DNA of 64,000 nucleotides from an uncultured bacterium. GTDB lineage: Bacteria > Bacillota > Clostridia > Oscillospirales > Oscillospiraceae. Made by a program: the position numbers and the translations under genes. Of this stretch, positions 58,618 through 64,000 are shown piece after piece. The stretch spans positions 36,798 to 100,797 of the forward strand of contig CAMNQF010000009.1 of assembly GCA_946548895.1 (NCBI GenBank), read 5' to 3'. The notes beneath the pieces were generated by a model. That model was not told the origin of the DNA. It was given only the letters and a program-made list of their open reading frames with translations, and did not search any database. The first letter of the stretch is position 1, and each line of letters begins with the position of its first letter.

Positions 58618-59255
58618 GGGCCCACCGCCCTCCGGGCCAGCTCCTTCAGCTCCCGGCAGCGGCCCTCAATGTCCTCCGCCCCGAAGATGGCGGACACCAG
58701 GGCCACCCCGTCGATGCCCGTGCCGGACAGCTCCAGAATGTTGTCCTCCCCGATGCCGCCGATGGCCACGACGGGAATGTCCACGGCGGCGCAGATGTCC
58801 GCCAGTGTCCGGCGGGACACCTCTGCGGCGTCCCGCTTGGTGGAGGTGGGGAACACCGCCCCCACCCCCAGGTAATCCGCCCCGGCCCGCTGGGCAGCCA
58901 GGGCCTCCTCCACGGTCCGGGCGGACACGCCGATCATCATGCCCCCGCCCACGGCGTCCCGGACGCGGTCCGCCTCCATATCGCTCTGGCCCACGTGGAC
59001 GCCGTCCGCGCCGCAGGCCAGGGCAATTTTCACGCTGTCGTTGACGATAAAAGGCACGCCGCAGGCGCGGCACAGCCCGCCGATCTCTTTGGCCTCCGCC
59101 AGGAATTCCGCCTCCGGCAGGTCCTTCTCACGGAGCTGGACGCAGGTGGCGCCCCCCTTCAGGGCGCGCTCCACCTGCTGGTACAGGGTCTGGCTCCCCG
59201 TCCAGGCCCGGTCGGTGACGGCGTAGAGCAGCATGGTCTTCTTTTCACATCTCAT
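58614..59255 (-). CDS. thiE: Thiamine-phosphate synthase
   Basis: 213 residues from ATG 59255 (GGATGTGGG upstream, overlapping the thiM end). TIM barrel with GATCVQLREKDLPEAEFL (HMP-PP binding), FIVNDSVKIALACGADGVHVGQSD, IGVSARTVEEALAAQ and VGAVFPTSTK, then VAIGGIGEDN. It joins HMP-PP and hydroxyethylthiazole phosphate to thiamine phosphate. It overlaps the HAD gene by 4 bp. Confidence 0.96.
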   Translation of the reverse strand: MRCEKKTMLLYAVTDRAWTGSQTLYQQVERALKGGATCVQLREKDLPEAEFLAEAKEIGGLCRACGVPFIVNDSVKIALACGADGVHVGQSDMEADRVRDAVGGGMMIGVSARTVEEALAAQRAGADYLGVGAVFPTSTKRDAAEVSRRTLADICAAVDIPVVAIGGIGEDNILELSGTGIDGVALVSAIFGAEDIEGRCRELKELARRAVGP

Positions 59256-59269
59256 GGTCCCACATCCTG

Positions 59270-60091
59270 TCAAAGCGTTTTATAGCTGGCGTGCCGCTCC
59301 AGGGCCGCCCCGTCCAGATGGTACGCCGCGTCGATGATGTAATTGCGGTAGGAGGCGTTGCCGTCCAGCTCGCTCAAACGCTGGTGGGCCAGCTGGCCGC
59401 ATACGCCCATAGCGCACACCGCCGCCGCCGCGGCCTCCAGCGGGCGGTCCGGGTTGGCGGCGGCATAGGCCGCCGTCATGGCGGACAGCTGGCAGCCCGT
59501 CCCGGTGACGCCGCTCATCATGGGGTGTCCGTTGAAAATGCAGAACGCCCGCTCCCCATCGGCCACAATGTCAATGGCCCCGGTGATGGCGATGACCGCC
59601 CCGGTTTTTTGGGCGAAACCCTTGGCGAAACGGACCGCTTCCTCCAGGGAGCCCTCTGTCACCGCGTCGCCCACGCTGGCGTCCACCCCCTGGGTGGAGC
59701 CGCCCCCCAGGGCCAGGGTCTTGATCTCGGAGATATTCCCCCGGATCACGGAAAAGCGCACCTGGTCGATCAGCCGCAGGGCGGTGTCGGTCCTCAGCTT
59801 GGACGCCCCCGCCCCCACCGGGTCCAGCACCGCCGGATGGCCCAGCTGGTTGGCCTTCTTCCCGGCGGCCAGCATGGCGGGGATGGTCCGGGCGTTCAGG
59901 GTGCCAATGTTGATGTTCAGCCCGGCGCAAAGGGCGGTGATCTCCTCCGCCTCGCCCAGGTCGTCGGCCATGATGGGCGACGCGCCGCAGGCCAGCAGGA
60001 TGTTGGCGCAGTCGTTGACGGTGACGTAGTTGGTGATGTTGTGGACCAGCGGATGGCGCCGCCGCACGTTGTCAAGCAGTTCTCCCAGCAT
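59270..60091 (-). CDS. thiM: Hydroxyethylthiazole kinase
   Basis: 273 residues (AAGGAGGG upstream). ThiM blocks: PLVHNITNYVTVNDCANILLA, SPIMADDLGEAEEI, LDPVGAGASKLRT, VIRGNISEIKTLAGG-type segment, and VTGTGCQLSAMTAAYAA (catalytic Cys). It phosphorylates the thiazole alcohol, i.e. salvages thiazole. With no thiazole synthesis genes (thiG, thiS, thiH) in the operon, thiazole may come from salvage or be made elsewhere. Confidence 0.96.
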   Translation of the reverse strand: MLGELLDNVRRRHPLVHNITNYVTVNDCANILLACGASPIMADDLGEAEEITALCAGLNINIGTLNARTIPAMLAAGKKANQLGHPAVLDPVGAGASKLRTDTALRLIDQVRFSVIRGNISEIKTLALGGGSTQGVDASVGDAVTEGSLEEAVRFAKGFAQKTGAVIAITGAIDIVADGERAFCIFNGHPMMSGVTGTGCQLSAMTAAYAAANPDRPLEAAAAAVCAMGVCGQLAHQRLSELDGNASYRNYIIDAAYHLDGAALERHASYKTL

Positions 60092-60094
60092 GGT

Positions 60095-60610
60095 TCAGCC
60101 CTCCTTTGCCGGATGTTTCAGCGCGCCGGACTTGCTCAGAGCCCCCAGGATGACCCCGGACAGCACCGCGCCCCCCGCCGTGGACACAAAAAACGGGATA
60201 ATGTAGGCGTAAAAGGCGATTTCGCCCGCGTTCTTCCCCATGACCAAAATGGCCACCGGGTAGGCGCACAGCCCGCCCAGCACCGCCGTGCCAAACACCT
60301 CCGCCGCTAAGGTCAGGGGGATATTTTTTGTTTTCCAGTAGGCCAGGCCGCACAGCAGCGCCCCGCACATACTGCCGGGGAAGGCCATGGGGCTGCCCAG
60401 GCTCAAAAGGTTGCGGAGCAGGCTGGCCGCAAAGGCCGCGCCCACGCCGTAGCCGGGGCCCAGCAGGACGGCGCACAGAATGTTGACCATATGCTGGACC
60501 GGGGCGCACTTGCTTCCGGCGATGGGGAAGGAAAACAGGCTACCCGCCACCGCCACGGCGCATAAAACGGCGGCAAGGCACAGCTTTTGGGTACGGTTCA
60601 GGTTTTTCAT
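60095..60610 (-). CDS. thiW: ThiW, predicted thiazole-specific ECF transporter S component
   Basis: 171 residues from ATG 60610 (AAAGGAG 9 nt upstream). Five to six membrane helices, starting QKLCLAAVLCAVAVAGSLFSFPIAGSKC, with APVQHMVNILCAVLLGPGYG and the SLLRNLLSLGSPMAFPGSMCG segment typical of ThiW. In the TPP regulon ThiW is predicted to take up the thiazole moiety with an ECF module; thiM next to it supports this. Terminal Lys/His-rich end is cytosolic. It is the first gene after the TPP riboswitch. Confidence 0.9.
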   Translation of the reverse strand: MKNLNRTQKLCLAAVLCAVAVAGSLFSFPIAGSKCAPVQHMVNILCAVLLGPGYGVGAAFAASLLRNLLSLGSPMAFPGSMCGALLCGLAYWKTKNIPLTLAAEVFGTAVLGGLCAYPVAILVMGKNAGEIAFYAYIIPFFVSTAGGAVLSGVILGALSKSGALKHPAKEG

Positions 60611-60674
60611 GGTGGTGATCTCCTTTGAAAATGATGTGAGAACGGCAGTCACAGCGTCGCTCCCCAAGTGCGCG

Positions 60675-60777
60675 GCCTCCGCCGCGGCAGGATCGTCGGT
60701 CGAAGCTTGCTGGCTTCCTCTCACGCCGGAACACGGCTTCCCATCGCTGTGCTTACAGACCTGAGGCGCTCCCCTCC
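60675..60777 (-). other. Structured, unidentified leader segment between TPP riboswitch and thiW
   Basis: On the minus strand GCCTCAGGTC at the 5' side can pair with GATCCTG and GGAGGC-type sequences at the 3' side, closing a junction with three hairpins (CTGT/ACAG, GCCG/CGGC, GAAGC/GCTTC). Parts repeat the 5' half of the upstream THI-box (TGAGAGGAAG and CTTCGACCGA are identical), but the GGATAATGCC half is missing. No protein frame fits. Either a decayed second THI-box or another RNA element. Confidence 0.5.
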
Positions 60778-60840
60778 TGTCCGCCCGGCCTCCGCCGGGA
60801 CCGCCCGCTTCACATCCTTTCCAAATGGACTGGTGACAAT

Positions 60841-60877
60841 AAAAAACGGGAGCCGCCCGACTTGGCCGCTCCCGTCA
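60841..60877 (-). terminator. Terminator (expression platform) of the TPP riboswitch
   Basis: On the minus strand GACGGGAGCGG pairs with GGCTCCCGT across a loop and is followed by TTTTTT (60841-60846). The first arm repeats the GACGGGAGC of the aptamer start, so an alternative pairing can compete. Confidence 0.85.
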
Positions 60878-60890
60878 AAATGCGTGTATC

Positions 60891-60977
60891 CCAGGCATCC
60901 CTACGTTGGCATTATCCAAATCAGGTTATCGGTCGAAGGTCGCACCTTCCTCTCAGCCTGTATTACAAGCTCCCGTC
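60891..60977 (-). promoter_or_regulatory. TPP riboswitch (THI-box)
   Basis: Minus strand shows the conserved parts in order: GACGGGAGC, GGCTGAGAGG, CTTCGACCGA, ACCTGATTTGGATAATGCC and AACGTAGGGA. It senses thiamine pyrophosphate and, with the terminator just downstream, would shut off thiW-thiM-thiE-HAD-thiD-thiC-thiN when TPP is plentiful. Confidence 0.97.
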
Positions 60978-60996
60978 TGTTCAATTGTCCACGGGT

Positions 60997-61025
60997 ATTG
61001 TACCCCTATCTTTTCCGCTTTGCAA
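60997..61025 (-). promoter_or_regulatory. Promoter of the thiamine operon
   Basis: TTGCAA (61020-61025), 17-bp spacer, TACAAT (60997-61002) on the minus strand, about 20 bp before the riboswitch. Confidence 0.8.
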
Positions 61026-61061
61026 GACTTTTTTTGGAGCGGCTTCGGAGTCCGGGCAGGC

Positions 61062-62210
61062 TCATTTCCCAAAAATGCCCTTGGCCCGCCTCATATTCTC
61101 CACAATGGGAACCTGGAAGGGGCACCGCTTCTCACAGGCGCCGCAGGCAACGCACTCGCCCGCGTGGTGCGCCAGGGCTCCATAGTGCTCCCGAACCGTC
61201 TCCGGGACCTGCCCTTGGGCCGCGGCCAGGTGGAGAAATTTGGTGATGGAGGCCACATCCAGCTTTTGAGGGCAGGGGGCGCAGTGGCTGCAATACATAC
61301 AGTGCCCCTTCCAGCTGATGTTCGGGAATCCGGCCAGGGCGGCGGCATAGTCCCGCTCCGCTTCGCCCGCGTCCTCATAGGCCGCGCTGCGCCGCAGCTC
61401 ATCCACGCTGTGGGCCCCGGCCAGGACGCAGGCCACGGCCGGACGGGTGAGCGCGTAGTGGATGCACTGAGTGGCGGTGAGGGCTTTCCCCGCGGGAGAG
61501 AGCGCGGCGTCCAGCAGGTCGCCCCCGCCAAAGGCCTTCATCACGGTGATGCCCACGCCCCTGGCCTGGCAGACCTCATACAGCCTCTGCCGCTGGGGAT
61601 CCATATTCACCAAAGGCGCGGCGTAAGCCTCGTCCTTCCACAGGTCCTCCACGTCCTCGCTGGCGGGCTGGAGGTCATAGCAGGGGTTGACGCTGAACAT
61701 CAGCACCTCGACGCTGCCGCTCTCCACCGCGGCCAGCGCCACCTCCGGGTTGTGACTGCTCAGGCCGATGTGCCGGACCGTCCCCGCCTGTTTCAGCTCC
61801 AGGGCGTAGGCCAGCACCGGGCCGTCCGCAATCTCCCGCCAGTCGGCCATGGAGTCGCAGTAGTGGATCATCCCCACGTCTAAGTAGCCGGTTTGCAGCA
61901 GCTTCATCATCGCCTCAAAGCCCCGCTTCACCTCGGCGATGTCCCGGGTCCGCTTATACTGGCCGTCCTTCCAGACGGAGCAGATGTGGGACTGGATGCA
62001 AAATTTTTCCCGGCGGCCCTTCAGCGCCTCGCCCACGGCGGCGCGGACGGCGGGATTAGAGGCGTAGAGGTCAAAATAATTGATCCCCAGCGCCTCCGCC
62101 GCGTCGAACATGGGCATGGTATTCCTGCACTCGTCCTCCGCGAAGCCCTCGCACCCCATGCCAATCTCGCTGACCAGCAGGCCGGTCCTGCCCAATTCAC
62201 GGTAGCGCAT
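61062..62210 (-). CDS. Aldo/keto reductase with C-terminal ferredoxin domain (second of pair)
   Basis: 382 residues (GGAGGAATGG upstream). AKR barrel: YRELGRTGLLVSEIGMGC, the catalytic-type Tyr/Lys region around GINYFDLYASNP and REKFCIQSHI, HIGLSSHNPEVALAAVESG, then a C-terminal 4Fe-4S domain with CMYCSHCAPCP and CVACGACEKRCPFQVPI (about 300-370). The Fe-S tail marks the anaerobic branch of AKRs that can take electrons from ferredoxin as well as NAD(P)H. It starts 47 bp after its partner and probably shares its promoter. Substrate is unknown. Confidence 0.85.
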   Translation of the reverse strand: MRYRELGRTGLLVSEIGMGCEGFAEDECRNTMPMFDAAEALGINYFDLYASNPAVRAAVGEALKGRREKFCIQSHICSVWKDGQYKRTRDIAEVKRGFEAMMKLLQTGYLDVGMIHYCDSMADWREIADGPVLAYALELKQAGTVRHIGLSSHNPEVALAAVESGSVEVLMFSVNPCYDLQPASEDVEDLWKDEAYAAPLVNMDPQRQRLYEVCQARGVGITVMKAFGGGDLLDAALSPAGKALTATQCIHYALTRPAVACVLAGAHSVDELRRSAAYEDAGEAERDYAAALAGFPNISWKGHCMYCSHCAPCPQKLDVASITKFLHLAAAQGQVPETVREHYGALAHHAGECVACGACEKRCPFQVPIVENMRRAKGIFGK

Positions 62211-62257
62211 ATCGTTCCATTCCTCCTTCGGTGGTTTTCGGGGAAAGGTCCCCCGTG

Positions 62258-63391
62258 TTACATCCCGATCATGGCGCTGAACTCCGCCATCATCCGGGAA
62301 ATTTCGATCCGCTGGGGACAGACCTGTTCACAGCTTCCGCACCCGACGCAGTTGGCGGGCCGCTTTTCCGGGGGCATACTGCCCACCGCCATAGGGGCGA
62401 TGAAGCCGCCGCCGGCGGCCTTATGCTCGTTATACAGGGCGATCAGCTCCGGGATGGGGAGTTCCTTCGGGCAGTGGCTGGTGCAGTAATGGCAGGCGGT
62501 GCAGGGCAGGCCCGCCGCTGCGGTCTCCTGGTCCACATACGCGACCAGCGCGTCGAATTCCTCCCGGCTGAGGGGGGCGTCCGTCTCATAGGTGGCGATA
62601 TTCGCTTTGAGCTGTTCCATCGTGGACATCCCGGACAGCACCATGGTCACGCCGGGCACGCTTTGCAGGAAGCGGAAAGCCCAGCCGGGGACGGTCTCCT
62701 CCGGGCGCATGGACTCCATGGCGGCGGCCAATCCCTGGGACGCCTTGGCCAGCTTACCGCCCCGCAGGGGCTCCATAACCCAGATGGGGATGCCGGCCTC
62801 GTTGAGCAGCGCCGCCTTTTCCTGGGCGTTCTGGAAGTGCCAGTCCATATAGTTGAGCTGCAGCTGGCAGAACTCCATGTGCCTGCCGCAGGCGTCCAGG
62901 AAGCGCCGGATGACCTCCACGCTTCCGTGGGCGGAAAAGCCCAGGTGGCGGATGCGCCCGTTCTCCTTTTGTTTGAGCAGATAGTCCAGAATGCCGTATT
63001 TCGGGTCCAGATAGGCGTCGATATTCCCCTCGTAGACATTGTGGAACAGGTAAAAATCGAAATAGGGCGTCTGGCATTTCACCAACTGCCGCTCAAAGAT
63101 CTCCTCCACCTTGTCCATATTGGACAGGTCGTACCCCGGAAATTTTGTGGCCAGGAAATAGCTCTCCCGGGGGTATCTGCTGAGAAACTTCCCCGCCGTC
63201 AGCTCCGAATTGCCGTTGTGGTACCCCCACGCCGTGTCGAAATAATTAATTCCGTTTCGATAGGCGCAGTCGATCATCTCCGCCGCCGCAGCCTCATCCA
63301 CCGCGCTGTCGTCCCCGCCCAGCACGGGCAGACGCATCATGCCCAGCCCCAGGCCGGAAAGCCGCAGGTCCTGAAATTGCCTGTAGATCAT
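62258..63391 (-). CDS. Aldo/keto reductase with C-terminal ferredoxin domain (first of pair)
   Basis: 377 residues (AGGAGG upstream of ATG 63391). AKR barrel: LRLSGLGLGMMRLPVLGG, NGINYFDTAWGYHNGNSE (catalytic Asp and Tyr), FLATKFPGYDL (catalytic Lys), FYLFHNVYEGN, HLGFSAHGSVEVIRRFLD. The tail carries CTACHYCTSHCPKELPIP and CVGCGSCEQVCPQRIEI, two cluster motifs. It resembles its neighbour in layout but only modestly in sequence, so the pair is not a recent duplication. It is driven by a MerR-type promoter, suggesting induction by a reactive aldehyde or similar stress. Confidence 0.88.
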   Translation of the reverse strand: MIYRQFQDLRLSGLGLGMMRLPVLGGDDSAVDEAAAAEMIDCAYRNGINYFDTAWGYHNGNSELTAGKFLSRYPRESYFLATKFPGYDLSNMDKVEEIFERQLVKCQTPYFDFYLFHNVYEGNIDAYLDPKYGILDYLLKQKENGRIRHLGFSAHGSVEVIRRFLDACGRHMEFCQLQLNYMDWHFQNAQEKAALLNEAGIPIWVMEPLRGGKLAKASQGLAAAMESMRPEETVPGWAFRFLQSVPGVTMVLSGMSTMEQLKANIATYETDAPLSREEFDALVAYVDQETAAAGLPCTACHYCTSHCPKELPIPELIALYNEHKAAGGGFIAPMAVGSMPPEKRPANCVGCGSCEQVCPQRIEISRMMAEFSAMIGM

Positions 63392-63585
63392 CGCTGAAAT
63401 CCTCCTGTCGCTTACAAATTAAAAATTGTTTGCCCTTTGATGCAGCGCCCGTGGGGCACCACCGCCCCCTGCTTCCTGACAGAAAAACGTCCCGGTCCCT
63501 GATCTGCGCCCCGGCCGATGCGGTGGTATGTGGGGCAAGCCTTCTTGATGGTCAAAGTGGCCCCCTTCCATACCGGCGCAAATTC

Positions 63586-63616
63586 ATTATACAATCTGGA
63601 GTTAACTCTAAGTCAA
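63586..63616 (-). promoter_or_regulatory. MerR-type promoter (19-bp spacer, GAGTTAACTC dyad) of the aldo/keto reductase pair
   Basis: Minus strand: TTGACT (63611-63616), a 19-bp spacer, TATAAT (63586-63591). The spacer holds the 10-bp palindrome GAGTTAACTC (63599-63608) directly after TTA. This TTGACTTAGAGTTAACTC pattern is very like the targets of the NmlR/AdhR branch of MerR regulators, which respond to aldehydes. No such regulator gene is next to it. The leader to the start codon is nearly 190 nt and codes for nothing convincing. Confidence 0.75.
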
Positions 63617-63735
63617 GAACGTTTTTATGATTTTATCGCGAACTGTTAAACCAACACCTGCCCTGTGTATCGGAACCGTGCATTCTCATGCCCCGACATC
63701 CGGCAACAATAATTCCGATTGGGCGGCTCAATTGT

Positions 63736-63770
63736 ATTCCGCGCGGCACCCCAATGGCACCGCGCGGAAT
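63736..63770. repeat. Inverted repeat next to an isolated extended -10
   Basis: 11-bp perfect arms ATTCCGCGCGG (63736-63746) and CCGCGCGGAAT (63760-63770). Two bases beyond the second arm TATAAT starts (63773-63778) with a TGn extension. No gene between here and the tRNA explains it. Confidence 0.5.
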
Positions 63771-63819
63771 GTTATAATATGGGACTTTGTTTCTGAAAAA
63801 GAAAGTGGAATATAGCCTC

Positions 63820-63848
63820 TTGCTTTTAGAGGCGGGATGTAGTATAAT
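63820..63848 (+). promoter_or_regulatory. Promoter of tRNA-Leu
   Basis: TTGCTT (63820-63825), 17-bp spacer, TATAAT (63843-63848), 13 bp before the mature tRNA 5' end. Confidence 0.8.
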
Positions 63849-63861
63849 ACCATATGCTCTA

Positions 63862-63949
63862 GCCGGTGTGATGGAATTGGTAGACGTAGCGGATTCAAAA
63901 TCCGCCGGGCTAATCCCCCGTGTGGGTTCGAGTCCCACCACCGGCACCA
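63862..63949 (+). tRNA. tRNA-Leu (anticodon CAA)
   Basis: 88 nt including the encoded CCA. Acceptor GCCGGTG with CACCGGC, anticodon stem GCGGA with TCCGC and loop TTCAAAA (CAA reads UUG), long class II variable arm (CGGGCTAATCCCCCG), T-arm GTGGG-TTCGAGT-CCCAC. Confidence 0.97.
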
Positions 63950-64000
63950 TGGACAGGCTGAGGGAAAACCTGGAAGCCCTCAAGATGAAAAACACGCTGG

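Noticed and set aside
63412..63594. 60-codon minus-strand frame in the leader of the aldo/keto reductase pair
   Set aside because: Its TTG start overlaps the -10 box of the MerR-type promoter, it has no ribosome site, and no family is recognised; a decayed gene cannot be excluded.
63633..63995. Minus-strand frame of 120 codons reading VVGLEPTRG...
   Set aside because: It is antisense to tRNA-Leu and its flanks; this phrase is a familiar false gene produced by tRNA-Leu/Ser regions.
63949..64000. Frame MDRLRENLEALKMKNTL at the right edge
   Set aside because: Its ATG uses the A of the tRNA CCA end and has no ribosome site; any real gene probably starts later, outside the window.

Overview
The window reads as a piece of chromosome from a GC-rich, endospore-forming Firmicute. 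The best guess is an anaerobic gut clostridium of the Oscillospiraceae type (Flavonifractor/Oscillibacter/Lawsonibacter relatives). Grounds: third codon positions are overwhelmingly G/C, yet promoters are classical SigA type (TTGACA-17-TATAAT) and ribosome sites are strong AGGAGG. The regulators are Firmicute-style (T-box, CIRCE, THI-box, AbrB, MurR/RpiR). Sporulation genes are present (dpaAB for dipicolinate, spmAB for spore-core maturation). Rubrerythrin, ferredoxin-type aldo/keto reductases and a multi-cluster Fe-S flavoenzyme fit an anaerobe. The family-level assignment is an inference; no rRNA lies in the window.

Layout. 1-1837: end of a hexuronate pathway (uxuA-uxuB). 1916-9390: a TGS/uridine-kinase-like enzyme, a methionine ABC transporter (metN-metI, with metQ separately behind a Met-type T-box), dpaA-dpaB, then rubrerythrin. 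9470-15071 (minus): Na/Pi symporter, then a stress-type membrane cluster (XpaC-like, small membrane protein, TelA, TPM-domain protein, Gly-rich membrane protein). 15290-22399 (plus): threonine deaminase, rpe with a tiny DUF4177-like gene, recR, class III fructose bisphosphatase, VanW-type wall protein, DUF2461 protein. 23172-30937: brnQ, tex, a lipoprotein, a MerR regulator fused to an RDD membrane domain, rsmI. 31269-39651: AbrB-like regulator, spmAB, pseudouridine catabolism (psuK-psuG), and MurNAc uptake and breakdown (murR divergent from murQ-murP). 39747-46299: nitrilase, MFS carrier, small low-complexity genes, nrdR, and groES-groEL under CIRCE. 46424-54578: DUF362 protein, LytTR/DUF3021 pair, GntR regulator, YcxB-like protein, and a TetR-led operon of an Fe-S/flavin oxidoreductase, HypA and a membrane protein. 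55113-61025 (minus): thiamine operon thiW-thiM-thiE-HAD-thiD-thiC-thiN behind a TPP riboswitch. 61062-63391 (minus): two aldo/keto reductases with ferredoxin tails. 63862-63949: tRNA-Leu(CAA).

How the parts work together. Several blocks are complete modules with their own control: methionine import (T-box on the binding protein only), MurNAc recycling (SIS-domain repressor divergent from etherase and PTS), pseudouridine salvage (kinase with its own DNA-binding domain and an operator-like palindrome on its promoter), thiamine synthesis (one polycistron), and chaperonins (HrcA/CIRCE). Two promoters have the 19-bp spacer plus dyad typical of MerR-family activation: one before the MerR-RDD fusion, one before the aldo/keto reductase pair.

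The least explained parts are the TetR-oxidoreductase-HypA-membrane operon, a structured segment between the TPP riboswitch and thiW, the MerR-RDD fusion, and a second diverged copy of the groES 3' end. Relics of decayed genes (IS66-type accessory gene, Nudix-like start, groES tail) mark the few eroded spots in an otherwise dense, ordinary chromosome.
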